From Cryoendolithus antarcticus (Eukaryota > Ascomycota > Dothideomycetes > Cladosporiales > Cladosporiaceae), in contig NAJO01000016.1 in NCBI GenBank assembly GCA_002077065.1, positions 910,893-974,892 on the forward strand: a stretch of DNA of 64,000 bases, written 5' to 3'. The position numbers and the translations under genes were made by a program. The notes beneath the pieces were generated by a model that did not search any database, was not told the origin of the DNA, and saw only the letters and a list, made by a program, of their open reading frames with translations. This document shows, piece after piece, positions 21,088 to 32,346 of this stretch (position 1 is its first letter; every line of letters starts with the position of its first letter).

Positions 21088-22329
21088 TCATGGTCGCAAC
21101 AGGCTGCCCCGCTTGAAAGGTTGCGCAACAGCGAAGTCCAGTATCGGGGGTATATCGTCCGGACACCAATTCGCAATGCCATACCGTAGCCAGTGCGCAT
21201 AAGTGTACGGCACGTCATCAGACCCAGGATTCGCTCGCCACAAGGAGCCGAGGGTAGGACCGAGGAAGCGAAGGATCAGACCATGAGCCAGCTTGAAGCC
21301 AAATGACTGTGATAAGCAGCTCTCCACGATGTCTCTGGCCTGCGCCTGCTTCTCAGTCTCGCTCTTGCCTTCATCCGGCAGCGACAACGACATGAGCTCG
21401 AACGCTAAGTTGCCATCCCACGCCGTCTTCTCGTTGATGAGTTGCGAACCGCGCATGTACTCCATAGCGTATACATGCTTCGCGACGTACTCCGTTCCAT
21501 TCCAGTGATCTTGCTCGTCGATGCAGCCCATCAGCATCTTCATGACTTGCCCTTGTGTGATGTAGTCTGTCAGTAGTCTACAAGCCTCATCGTGCGGCAC
21601 ACGCTTGCCGTTCTCCTCAAAAGACATGTCTCCATCAGCACCGATAAGAGGCACGCCCGCGAGCAGCGGACTTTCGGACATGCCTTTAGTGCTCGACTTC
21701 CCTCCATCTTCAGCCCACAGCGCTAGAAAGAGCTTGTGGCAGCGCGCGAAGAATTGGTTGTTGGCTTTGGCGCATAGGAAGTGATTGGTCAAATCCCGCG
21801 TATTGACGTCGCCAGCATTGTAAGTCATGATCTCATACGGACTCGCTGTGTTTGCCACTGTGTCGTTCCACAGCTTATCCAGATCCCCGATCTGCATGAG
21901 TCCTACATCTGCGTACACACCGCCATACTTGAGCAGCAGTGGCCAACGGACGAGATCAGAAGTATGTTGAGCCGAGTGATCGCCGCCTATGACTCCATCG
22001 ATGAAGGCTTGAGGGAACGTTCCTCGGTCTTTGACGTCTAGATACTTGGCCACGTTCGAAGGCGAGCCCAACAAGCGGTCGACAACGCGGATGACCCAGC
22101 CAGCGCGTGAGAATCGTCGATGCCACGCGCGGACGTTTCGTTGCGTGTAAGGGTGCATTGAAGCAAAGGAGGAGTGCCAGAACATCCAGACATTCTTGTC
22201 GTTGACGATTGGGCCGGGGTTGAGGATGATCTCGTCGATCTCATTGTCAGCCCGAATGTCCAGAGAATGAAGTGGGACAGCGTGGACGCCGGCGGGGATG
22301 GGATACGGGTGATTGTTTGGCATTGACAT
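21088..22329 (-). CDS. Capsular-polysaccharide-synthesis-type glycosyltransferase
   Basis: A single exon of 413 residues from MSMPNNHPYP. An in-frame ATG at 22455 would add 42 residues that look like UTR. Landmarks of the Caps_synth/GT32-like group: NVWMFWHSSFASMHPYTQRN, GWVIRVVDR, SDLVRWPLLLKYGGVYADVGLMQIGDLDKLW (the sugar-nucleotide site, with ADVG in place of the usual D-x-D), NHFLCAKANNQFF and GPLTDYITQ-like segments. It should transfer a sugar from a nucleotide donor to a glycan; the acceptor is unknown. No signal peptide is seen, so it may be cytosolic. Confidence 0.82.
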   Translation of the reverse strand: MSMPNNHPYPIPAGVHAVPLHSLDIRADNEIDEIILNPGPIVNDKNVWMFWHSSFASMHPYTQRNVRAWHRRFSRAGWVIRVVDRLLGSPSNVAKYLDVKDRGTFPQAFIDGVIGGDHSAQHTSDLVRWPLLLKYGGVYADVGLMQIGDLDKLWNDTVANTASPYEIMTYNAGDVNTRDLTNHFLCAKANNQFFARCHKLFLALWAEDGGKSSTKGMSESPLLAGVPLIGADGDMSFEENGKRVPHDEACRLLTDYITQGQVMKMLMGCIDEQDHWNGTEYVAKHVYAMEYMRGSQLINEKTAWDGNLAFELMSLSLPDEGKSETEKQAQARDIVESCLSQSFGFKLAHGLILRFLGPTLGSLWRANPGSDDVPYTYAHWLRYGIANWCPDDIPPILDFAVAQPFKRGSLLRP

Positions 22330-23054
22330 GATTTTGCACTTGGTGCAATAGCACGAGATAGGATTCCGAGTGGGATCATGAAAGGGAGGCGCCAGGTGTA
22401 ATCGTATGAAAAGATAACACTGGGCGAATGTGGGGATTTTCCGACATTCATTCAATGGAAAGCACTTACCGACTAGTGAGATGGCTATGCTAGATGGCGC
22501 ATTTCAACTTTGGTTCGCATCATGCTGTATCGAGTGTGAGCCACTTCTGCTCATTGGAGGTGGAGTCCAAGTCATGCCTCACCCAGCCATGACTAAGCGC
22601 ATTGCATTCTGAGGCGGGCGCTATGGACGTCTGTTGCACGAAAACGTTGGGCACGCCTGCGACAATTGTAGGTTCAGACCTTTCGGTAGACTGAACCGAT
22701 ACGCACCCTTGTCTGTCATACTGGGATGAAAAGAGACTAGCCGCGATAACCTCGAGCTACCAGTGCTTGAAGGTACAGGGGCATTGTAGAGCAGCCCTTT
22801 CTGCCAGCTCACTTCATCTGCGTTTCATCCACCGCGCTCGTGCCGCGTCAACTGCTCACGCGGTAGATACAGGATGTGTTCGTTGACAAGACCCTACAGT
22901 TGATCGAGCATGGTTCCGCGCCGAAGATTGAATGCTTCACCGGCGCCGCGTGCGAGCTCAGCCTCAAAGCTAGCAGTAGTACGGGAATCGATACTCGTGC
23001 GGATATGACAGCAGAACACTCGATTCACGCCAAATGGATCCTCGCTCGAGGGCC
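22330..23054. other. Intergenic, no gene seen
   Basis: About 725 bp between the glycosyltransferase start and the decayed HET gene. It contains the former HET promoter and the glycosyltransferase promoter. No ORF has support. Confidence 0.5.
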
Positions 23055-25325
23055 ATGGATCTGCCGAGGCGTTTCCCTATCACATAGAGTAGTGATGATG
23101 AGTCGGAGGATCGTCTGCCCTTCGAGTTTCCGCCGACACTTAGCTCTCTTCCAAAAGGCAAAGGATGGCCCCTGTGCACGCGATGCCTCACACTCCTCTA
23201 GCATGTCATTAATCTATGGGGAGACGGCGACAATATGTTCGACCACCACTTGATACACTCGTTGCTTGGCAGTAGAGCCGAGTGCCCCATTTGCCGCAAA
23301 GCTGAGCGAGACCTTAGACTTGCATTGGATGCCAAAGAACCACCACTTAGCGAACCGCTGAAGGGAGAAGTCATGCGTCAACTCACCTGGATCTGGTCCG
23401 TGACAGCCAATGGGCAACGGTTTCGTAGCCACAAAGGGGTGTATGTACGCTTTGAAGCTATCATGCTTGATGATCTATGCGAAGCTAGCACCTACGACGC
23501 TGAGGATCACGTACAATTTGGGGACTTCGAGTGCTATCCAGGTCGAAGCGCCACCAGTACTGCACCTTTCTTGGCGATAAATCCTGTTCCGTCAACACAT
23601 GCGAAGTCCTCAACACCAGATGTTGCTCTGATGTGGAAGTGGTACCAGAAATGTGATGAAGCTCATGCTGAGTGTCGCGAGGACGGATACTATGTTCCTG
23701 CTCGTCTAATCACATGGCAGGATGATGCAAGTCAATGTCGTCTTGTTCTCAATCATGAACTCGATGGCCCTGTTCGGTACGCTTCACTTTCACACTGCTG
23801 GGGCCCAGGACCTGATCCTGCACAACCTCACGATGGAAGGATAGTCCTGACTTGGGAGAACCTGGATGCATGGCGCATACAGTTACCATGGGTCAGTCTT
23901 GCCCACTCAATGCAACATTCTATTCAAGTGGCCTCCGTGGTTGGCTTGCACTATGCCTGGATTGATAATCTTTGCATAGTGCAAACTAGTCCCGCAGATT
24001 GGCAGCAGCAGAGTGCGACTATGAACGACGTCTACAAGTACGCTTCACTCAACATTGCCGCACTCAGGTCTGCCGCCGATGAGGCTGGATTCCTCTTCGC
24101 CGAGAGGGATGTTTATTGCGAATTCGGTTTCACTGCAGACTTCGCTTCAATCCTCGACCGTCCTGTAGGCGAAATGCGACTCGTCTACCGTCCTATAGGC
24201 GAAATGCGACTTGGATTAGACCTTCGCTACCAAGAGTGTCGCCTTCTCGGTCGGTCTACTCTCGTCTGGAAAGGCGGGACCGAGCCAGCCCAGCCTCTCA
24301 ACTCGCGAGCCTGGGTGTACAAAGAGAAAATGTTCGCCCGGCGTACTCTTGGATTTCAGCAAAATACCATGGCTTGGCTCTGCCGCCAGATGGAACGCTC
24401 TGAATCTGACAATCCAGTCGTGTCTCTGAGACCGTCTCTAAATTTGCGTTTGCGCCAGATGTCAACCGAGTGTTTGTTGGAGACTGTTGTCAGGGAGTAC
24501 AGTGCGCTGAAGCTGACTCGACAGACCGATAAATTGCTTGCCGTCAGTGCTATTGCGAAGGATATCGCCACACCAGGGACACATCACTATGCTGGGCTGT
24601 AGTCCACGAATCCTTGGACCCAACTTGGCTGGCGCACGATAAACGGACTCCCATCGGCATCACCCAGTGCGCACTTCGGAGACGAGCTGTATGTCGCGCC
24701 GAGCTGGAGCTGGGCCAGTGTTGATTGTCCTTGCAACTATGAGCTTGTCTCTTCCAACTTTCGCATCCGGTCAACGGCTACACAGAAGCACGGCATGGTG
24801 CTCGACATTCGCACAGAACACATTGGATTCGAATTTGGTCAGATCAGTGATGGATACATGCACTTGCGAACATATCTCCACCCGGCCGCCAATTCATGTC
24901 GACTGGATATAAGAAACGGAAAGACATCGAGCTATCGGCATCAATCTTCTTGAATCGAGTCGCAAAGCGACTTGCGAGTGACCCAGACCCAGCACGGGAC
25001 GACACGCCTGATCGGGGTCCTTTGTTTATAAATTCGTTCACTGGTAGACTGATGAGCTTCAGTTTCGACACAATGAGAGATACTTGCCTTGATCCCTCGA
25101 AGTACCCTCTTGTACGATGGATGCCGCTTGCACATGGGGCGTTTTTTGGTGCTGCTACAACTCGAAGAATTGCCCAAAGGCTATGTTCCGCGATTCAATC
25201 AAGCACTGAAAGTATATAGGCGCATCGGTATTGGTACATGTAGTACCGAAGGAGAGCGTGACGAGGCAGGTGTACTTGAAGATCAAGGTTTGGCAGGGCC
25301 AATGCACGAATTTGTCCTTGTTTGA
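23055..25325 (+). pseudogene. HET-domain (heterokaryon incompatibility) gene, decayed
   Basis: A HET-type gene readable from ATG 23055 to about 25325 but broken in many places. Landmarks: two CxxC pairs (LCTRC; ECPIC), YASLSHCWGPG, LHYAWIDNLCIVQTSPADWQ, MNDVYKYASLNIAAL, LNSRAWVYKEKMFARRTL, YVAPSWSWASVD and GYMHLRTYLHPA. In-frame TAG codons sit at 23085, 23199 and 24600. The last replaces the Trp of the usual AGLW motif, and the frame stays open 116 codons beyond it. From about 24.93 kb coding similarity moves to another frame (GPLFINSFTGRLMSFSFDT), then returns to the first frame by about 25.13 kb (KVYRRIGIG). HET proteins trigger cell death after fusion of unlike hyphae; this copy should not make a full protein. 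Part of it (23235..24602) remains open for 455 codons. Confidence 0.85.
24159..24210 (+). repeat. Imperfect 30-bp tandem duplication in the HET gene
   Basis: Unit 1 is 24159-24188 and unit 2 begins at 24189. Both read cgtcct[g/a]taggcgaaatgcgact. The duplication is in frame and gives RPVGEMRLVY then RPIGEMRL. The units differ by G to A and a few end bases. Confidence 0.85.
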
Positions 25326-28272
25326 AGTGGCACGAGTGGGTGAATATCACCCTTCGATGTGTCGAATGCAGCTTGGGTCTGCGTCGCTTTACCCTTCTTT
25401 CTCGCTGCAATGAGGTGCCAGAGGCAACTCCCACCTCGACAGTGAATGTAATTCAATCTACTTACGAGTGGTCATAGCGTCAACAATACCTTTCTGACCA
25501 TCTTTCATTGGTATGCATACCCATGGTTGTGCATGAAGGTCGCCCTGAGCACGTGAGAAACTGCATGCTGTACCACCTCTGTGTACTTGGACGTCCGAGT
25601 GGGCGCAGCTACGTGCTGCGGCTCTATTGAGCGCAATGCATGAGCAACGCATCTTAACGTTGCAGCTTGCCGACTTTGCCGTTAGGTGCGAACGAGCGTG
25701 GAGTGCATGAAGGCTGCGTGAGCATTTGCTGTGGGGGACGAAGTGTACTGCATTGGTCGACTCGAATGTCAGCCGGCCCTTCTCTATGAGGCATGTACTC
25801 CGTGCTGCACCATGCCTCAGCACAGTGTGAGTTCACTGAGTTGGGCTGAATGCGTGTGCAGGCGCAGAGTCTCGCGATCTCGCTGAAGCTGTCATTAGTG
25901 ATGATGGTGAACGATTGTGCCTTCAGTGGAGAGATCTCGAAACATCTGCATGCTGTTTCGGAGCCGGCAAGAGTGCTGCGTCCGTAGGCCACACTGCGGT
26001 CGCACGACATCGAGGCGACCGCTGTCAGACTCAGCCTCGCTTCCGGCTCAATGCGATCTCAGACGTTATCGCGAAAGATGTATATGGATGGTGTAGCATC
26101 TCGGCATGTAACGTGTCCGAGCTCTGCGCTGGGACAGACCGTAGTTGATCATGCTACGGCACATGGATGATGACTGCACCTTCCCAAGGATCTGATCAGG
26201 ATCTACCGAGACATGCGAGTCACGGCACCGCACGGCCTTGAAAGGAGCCAGAAACGTGTGAGCGGCGCAGGCTTGTCCACGTCCTGACCGAGGGATCGCG
26301 TGCATGACGGGCATCAAACAAGGCAGGCACCCCGGTCGTGCGTTCACCGCGAGTGTGAACCTCCGAGGGAGGATTGTCGAATGAACGAGCTGGGAGCTTG
26401 TGCTGCGGTTTGAGTGGGTAAATCATGTAGCTAACGATATCCAAGCATAGAGCAGCAGCTGACGGCGTGGCAACGTGATTGCTTTCACCTGAGCGAGGAG
26501 TGAAGTGATAAATAATTGACAGCATTTAGCAGGCCGAAATTCAATCCTGGCTCGGCATTTACGGCTAGTGCTGTGGGGACACAAAGTTTGTGACAGAGTT
26601 TCGCAACGGTCGGTGTCGGTGTGGCTCGTGGGTGAGAAGTGTGAAGTCTATATTTGCCAGCATTATGGTGCGGTGGGGAAGTGCGCATCACCATCCTTCG
26701 TCAGGTGGGAATACGAGGGGGGGAATTGTATGATTGGCACAGGCATGCAGTCTTGGCCATCACGGTGCTTTCGCTTCGTTGCATGCCGTGTCCCGGGACT
26801 TGAGTGGATTGCGCCAACATGCTGGGATGCTGCGAACCAGCATCTCGTCCTTCACGCAGCCCTGTCGCGATTGAGGCGCAGTATTCTGCCGTACTCGGAG
26901 TTCAGTACCGAGTTTCACTCATTTCAGCATCCTTTGCGGATGCTGACGGGTCGACAGTCTGATGCCTGCAAGCTCTAACGCGAGCATCTCCTTCGCATGA
27001 AGGCACGAATAGCGCACGTCAGGATGATGTACGCCATGTGCGTCTCGGGTGTGGGGTGCGTTGGCAGGTTTCTTGTGATGCGGCTCGGATAGTTGCTGCA
27101 CAGACACGAGGCCTCGTAACTTCGCGTGGGGTAGGTGCATGTCTTGTGAGAGTTGCGGAGAAGGATGCGAAACGCCACGTCGCTGCTCACAAGCCCATCA
27201 CAAGCCGCGTGCCCAATAATGCCGCCGGGCCTGTGGCGCTGTAGGGCAAGATCAGCATGTCTCATCGTGGAGGAGCGGAATTTGTTGCTAGCGCACACTC
27301 CTTTCGAGACGAGTATCTGCGATCCTTAATTTCGCTGCCGCACATTTCACCTTGCCCAAGGTAAATGGTGACGTACACCCTGTCACATCTGTCGGTCCGC
27401 GCGCATTGTCGAATCTTCTCTCGCGACTCGGTCAGCTAGCGTGGGTTGAAGCTGCGGGTACCTGGACTCGGACAAAGGCAAATGTGGCTCAACCGGCCAA
27501 GCGCTGTCGCAAACCCGCTCTTCCACCAGGGAGCCGCTCGCTCATGCTGACACTGATCCCCCAAGCGGAGTCGTCGGAATGTCCGGCATCGTTGTGCTTG
27601 TCGTGCTACGGCAGCCAAGTGAATCAACGAGTTGAGGTTCAGCCGTTTGTCAATCCTGACCTTGACGTGGTTGTGCCTTCCTTTTCACTGCCGCCTCGTT
27701 TCGAAGTCCAAGCTTGCGCCTTCGGCACGACAAACTCTCACCTTTGAAAATCCTCCCTGACTACTGCTGCTCACTACCTCGCCCACTACGCTCCCTGGAA
27801 CAATTTCGCACGCTGTCTGACTTCATACGCTCCTTAACAGCAACCCGAACGCGACCACACAAACAGGATATTTACGCCACACTATACACTATTTCGCTCA
27901 GCGCCAGCATTGTCAGCAGCGCGGTAAACCAAACCCCACCCTGCACTTCGCCTCGCAGGAACGCATTATTACCTACCCAAAACACGAGCTGCAGGCAGCG
28001 CCATTCTCTCTTGCGCAGCGACGCACGTCTACGGCGTCCGGCGTCAAGTATCCGCACGCGTGCCTCAGGTAGGCCAAATACAGCTCCGCGCTGGCGTGGG
28101 TCTGATCGTTTAATCACACCGCGCTCCCACTTGACCTGCAACGCGACATACCTGTGAAGGCAAGCTCTGTGCCACTGCTTGTGTAGTAGCGAGGCAGGAA
28201 GGCGTTCAACATGCGTCGTCAAGCCGATTCATAGCGACTCGCAAGACCGCCACACTTTCTCACATACTCGAC
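25326..28272. other. Longest gene-free stretch
   Basis: Almost 3 kb with only short, overlapping frames on both strands (none over 150 codons, none with a family motif). No terminal repeats, transposase or reverse-transcriptase motifs, or tRNA structure were seen by eye. The last few hundred bases are the promoter and 5' UTR of the PLC gene, CT- and CA-rich near 27.78-28.0 kb. Confidence 0.5.
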
Positions 28273-31200
28273 ATGAATCTGGCCTTCCCGGCTGATATGT
28301 CTCCGCAGGATGGACCAAACGGCACGTCTCCCACCGGAGACAAATCTGAAGTATCATCTGCACAGATCGCAGGTCCGATCAAACCTTTCATCAACACTGC
28401 AGTAGCCATGACAGTGACACCAGCGTCGGTTACCGGAGCAAACAGTGCTGCTTCCTCTGCTAGGAGTAGTCCATCAATGCAAAAGTCGATGCTTCGACAT
28501 CGCCAACCATCGATGCGAGATCTTACGCAAGAAATAGACGCCTCGCCTCAGGCAAACATAGCAATGTCGCCATTTGCTCCTTCCGTGAGGCCATTCCATG
28601 ACCGATCACATTCACCACACACACGCACCGTACCACAGAATTCCATGGCCGAGGCGATATCAGCGGGCAGGAGCCCTGGCCTTATTCGTCGAATGTCGCG
28701 TGGCGCTTCTAGCAGGCTCAGGCGCCGGGCTTCGACAACGCACAACCTGCGTATGCGGGATCAAAGTGCTGGACCTGTACTCATGCGTCGCCGTAGTGAC
28801 AGCAACGGAGCATCTGATGCGGATCAAGATATCTCGGACTGCGAGCCTCTACCGCCGACAAAGGAGACCGAGGTTTCTCCTATATCTCGAAGTGATGGTC
28901 TTGGGATCTCGCTTCCCAGACCAAGCAACGCATCAAGTGTGCTCTCGGGTTTCGAAGGCGGCATCGCGCCTGCGATACACGCTGTACTAGAGCAGGGCAC
29001 TTGGTGCGACAAGATCTCTGCTAAGAAGACCAAACGCATCAAAATATGGCTTGATACGAATGCCGCGCGAGTCTGCTGGCATCCCACCAACTCTGCGAAA
29101 TCGTTCTTTATCGACGACGTTCGCGAAATACGCGTCGGAGCTGATGCCCGAAATGCTAGAGACGACGCTCAGGTCCAGCCCGAGGACGAGAATCGGATGA
29201 TCTCGATCATCTACCAGGGTCTGACACGGTCCAAGGGTAGCCACATTAAGTACATGCACCTCAGGACTCCCGATGCATACATCACCAACCTCTGGGTGGA
29301 GGCACTCGACCAGGTCACACGTGAGCGAACAGCAATTATGAACGCTCTGTCCTCATCGACGGACAAGAGTGAAGTGAGCATTAACATGGCATGGAGTCAG
29401 GCTATGAGCCGGAAGGCTGCCGATCAACCAGCAGCATTCACCCTCGAAGACGCCAGAAGACTCTGTCGTCAACTCGAAATCAATTGCACACCCGGCACAG
29501 TCAAGACACATTTTGACTGGATCAATCCAGAACGTACTGGACAGCTCTCGCGATCACAATTCAAGGAATTTGTCAATTCCTTCAAGGAGCGCAAAGACAT
29601 CCAACACGAGTGGCGCAACCTCACCATGGGCACTGACCGTGAAATTGACGAGCCGCAGTTTCTCGACTTCTTGCGCATGATCCAAAAGATCGACGTGGCA
29701 AAAGATGTCGCGCACTGGTCCACCGTGTTTGATAAGTTTGCCAAAGCCGTGCCCGCAGACGGTCAGACTTCACTGGAACAAACGCCACGTGTGAAGAAGA
29801 TTATGAACGCACAAGGATTCAAGAACTTTTTGACATCTTCATGGAATGCGCCTCTGAAAATGAGCAAGGGTGACGAGGTTCTTGATCGGCCGATCAACGA
29901 GTACTTCATATCCAGCTCTCACAACACCTACCTCTTGGGACGACAAGTCGCGGGATCTTCGAGCGTCGAGGGCTACGTCGCAGCGCTTGTGAAGGGTTGT
30001 CGATGCATTGAGATCGACTGCTGGGATGGCGACGATGGCCGACCGGTGGTGACCCACGGCCGTACAATGACCACGAGGATCGCGTTTGCCGACTGCGTGT
30101 CCGTGATCAGCCGATATGCGTTCCACTCGACACCTTACCCACTCATCATCTCGCTGGAAGTACACTGCAGCGCTGAGCAGCAGCAGGTCATGGTCGACCT
30201 TATGCTCAAGCACTGGGCGGACGAGCTTTGCACAGAACCCATCATGTCCAACTCCATCAACTTGCCCTCGCCGGAGGAGCTGAAGAACAAGATTCTGATC
30301 AAAGTCAAGGCTTCGGAAGAGAGCGGCTACAGTCAGGGTGCCACTGATACGCCAACTAGCCAGACGCGATCGCGGAGTTTGAGCTCGGCGCTCGCCAATG
30401 CAGGCATATCAGACTCGAGCTACATGACGCTGTCGCCTCGCGTAGCTAGCCCTCCAGGCGCCAGTCCTCTCGACCATCTGGCGAATGGAACATCTACTCC
30501 CCGCGGATCGACCATGACGATGACACCGAGCGTGTCGAGTGATGACAGTGATGAGGTAGCTGCAGCCTTGGAAAGGTCAGCCAAGCGACGCAACACCAGC
30601 AAGATTATACCCGAGCTTGGTGCTCTGGGTGTATACGCGCAGGGCATCAAATACGCCGGCTTCACCGCGCAGAACGCCAAGACCTACAATCATGTCTTCT
30701 CCTTTGCCGAGAACACCTTCATCAAGCGCTGTACAGATGCGACAGACAGCAAAGCCATGCTCGAGAAGCACAACATGCGGCATTTGATGCGCGTATACCC
30801 CGGGGCCAGGCGCATCGACTCATCGAACTTCAATCCTTTGCAAGCCTGGCGGCGCGGAGTTCAAATGGCTGCGCTCAACTGGCAAACCTACGATATTCAC
30901 ATGCAGATGAATCAGGCCATGTTCGCTGCAGGGTCCGACCGCCTAGGCTATGTTCTGAAGCCGGAGGAACTGCGCCATGCAAAGCATCTGCCCATTGCTA
31001 ACATCCTCGCCGATGGTCTCGAGCACAAGGAGAAGAAGGGCAAGAAGCTTGTCAAGTTCGATGTCAATGTCATCTCGGCGCAGCGTCTGCCACGTCCTCG
31101 TAACACATCGACTGAAGGCGGCATGAACCCTTACGTCGAGGTGGAGATGTACTGCGCTGACGAGAAGAGTCTGGACACTGCGAGGGGTGAAGGCGGCACG

Positions 31201-31737
31201 AATGCATCGGCTCGTGATGGCATGCTGGGTATTGGATCACCGCTTCGCCACCGCACACGCATCATCGAGGGCAATGGCTTCGATCCGCAATTCAATACCC
31301 GTCTGGCGCTGTCTGTGCAAACAAAGCATCAGAGCTTGATCTTTGTGCGCTGGACTGTCTGGAACTCGCCTGAAGCCAACAGCACGTCTACAAACAACAC
31401 CTTACTTGCGACCTTCACAGCCAAGCTTGACAGTCTACAGCAAGGATTGCGCCACATTCCTCTATTCAACCCGAGCGGCGAGCAGTACAGAGACGCCAAG
31501 CTGTTCGTCAAGATTCACAAAGAAGCGCCTGTAGCCTTAAGCTCAGATGATTACACTCGCCAGCTGCCAGATCTATCTGCCTCACCCAGACCAGAGCCAC
31601 CACGTACTGGGCGTACATGGCCACGCTTCGGCATCTTTAGTCGCAGTACCAGTGAGCGACGCCGCCGTGAGCAGCTGGCTGACCCGCGCGGGTCGCTGAG
31701 TAGGACCTCGAGCATGGAGCGGACGTTCCTGCCATGA
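28273..31737 (+). CDS. PLC1: Phosphoinositide-specific phospholipase C (delta type)
   Basis: A single exon of 1154 residues. It cleaves PIP2 to diacylglycerol and inositol trisphosphate in Ca2+ signalling. Domain order: Ser/Thr-rich N-terminus (1-235); PH domain about 240-350 (KRIKIWLDTNAARVCWHP, SFFIDDVREIRVG); EF-hand-like region about 375-480 (HFDWINPERTGQLSRSQFKEF); catalytic X domain from about 540 (INEYFISSSHNTYLLGRQ; CRCIEIDCWDG; VTHGRTMT) with both catalytic histidines. A Ser-rich linker follows, then the Y domain about 775-895 (MRVYPGARRIDSSNFNP; WRRGVQMAALNWQ). A C2 domain lies at about 925-1080 (NPYVEVEMYCADE) and the tail is basic. ATG 28300 (MSPQDGPNG) is an alternative start. 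Confidence 0.95.
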   Translation: MNLAFPADMSPQDGPNGTSPTGDKSEVSSAQIAGPIKPFINTAVAMTVTPASVTGANSAASSARSSPSMQKSMLRHRQPSMRDLTQEIDASPQANIAMSPFAPSVRPFHDRSHSPHTRTVPQNSMAEAISAGRSPGLIRRMSRGASSRLRRRASTTHNLRMRDQSAGPVLMRRRSDSNGASDADQDISDCEPLPPTKETEVSPISRSDGLGISLPRPSNASSVLSGFEGGIAPAIHAVLEQGTWCDKISAKKTKRIKIWLDTNAARVCWHPTNSAKSFFIDDVREIRVGADARNARDDAQVQPEDENRMISIIYQGLTRSKGSHIKYMHLRTPDAYITNLWVEALDQVTRERTAIMNALSSSTDKSEVSINMAWSQAMSRKAADQPAAFTLEDARRLCRQLEINCTPGTVKTHFDWINPERTGQLSRSQFKEFVNSFKERKDIQHEWRNLTMGTDREIDEPQFLDFLRMIQKIDVAKDVAHWSTVFDKFAKAVPADGQTSLEQTPRVKKIMNAQGFKNFLTSSWNAPLKMSKGDEVLDRPINEYFISSSHNTYLLGRQVAGSSSVEGYVAALVKGCRCIEIDCWDGDDGRPVVTHGRTMTTRIAFADCVSVISRYAFHSTPYPLIISLEVHCSAEQQQVMVDLMLKHWADELCTEPIMSNSINLPSPEELKNKILIKVKASEESGYSQGATDTPTSQTRSRSLSSALANAGISDSSYMTLSPRVASPPGASPLDHLANGTSTPRGSTMTMTPSVSSDDSDEVAAALERSAKRRNTSKIIPELGALGVYAQGIKYAGFTAQNAKTYNHVFSFAENTFIKRCTDATDSKAMLEKHNMRHLMRVYPGARRIDSSNFNPLQAWRRGVQMAALNWQTYDIHMQMNQAMFAAGSDRLGYVLKPEELRHAKHLPIANILADGLEHKEKKGKKLVKFDVNVISAQRLPRPRNTSTEGGMNPYVEVEMYCADEKSLDTARGEGGTNASARDGMLGIGSPLRHRTRIIEGNGFDPQFNTRLALSVQTKHQSLIFVRWTVWNSPEANSTSTNNTLLATFTAKLDSLQQGLRHIPLFNPSGEQYRDAKLFVKIHKEAPVALSSDDYTRQLPDLSASPRPEPPRTGRTWPRFGIFSRSTSERRRREQLADPRGSLSRTSSMERTFLP

Positions 31738-32346
31738 TGAGCAATGATGAGCATTAGACGATTTCCTTTTGTGAGAACTAACTACTAGACCGGCGTTCGG
31801 GCAACGCTGCCTATGGGGTGGCACGGCGTTTCAAGCTGCATGATAGCTGTATACCCAACTTTCGCTTTGGCTTTGGAGGCTTGTGGATCTGGGCAGAACG
31901 AAGGAAAGACACTGCATTTTGAAGGCTTGGGGAGTGTAACGACTGTAGCATATACCGGGCCATATGGGGTAGGAGCAGCATGTCGGCGCTCGCAATGTAT
32001 TGTATACAGCATCTGTCGGGCTGGACCTGGGATGTCGGGGTGATGAAGGGCTGGGTAGGATGTCGAGGAACTCGCTTGATGGGTGGTATAGAAGTCGAGC
32101 ATACTTCGCGAATATCCATAGATGAAGCGAACCATGACACCCAGCAGATGCTTCCTGCTCTCATTGCCATGTGTCTCGATAACGTGATCGTGGTCAATCC
32201 GAACGAGCAGATTCTTAGCTCGCTCATTCTCGGTCTAACACCCCCGTTCGGGACTGGCGTCATCCAGCTCATCGTCTGCATCTACATCCATCACATCTTA
32301 TCAGACTAAACGCTGCATGCAATTATTATATTGTACCACATCAATC
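31738..32346. other. Intergenic, no gene seen
   Basis: About 600 bp between PLC and NFS1, which lie in the same direction. The minus-strand frames at 31811..32281 look like chance. It holds the PLC 3' UTR and the NFS1 promoter. Confidence 0.5.
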
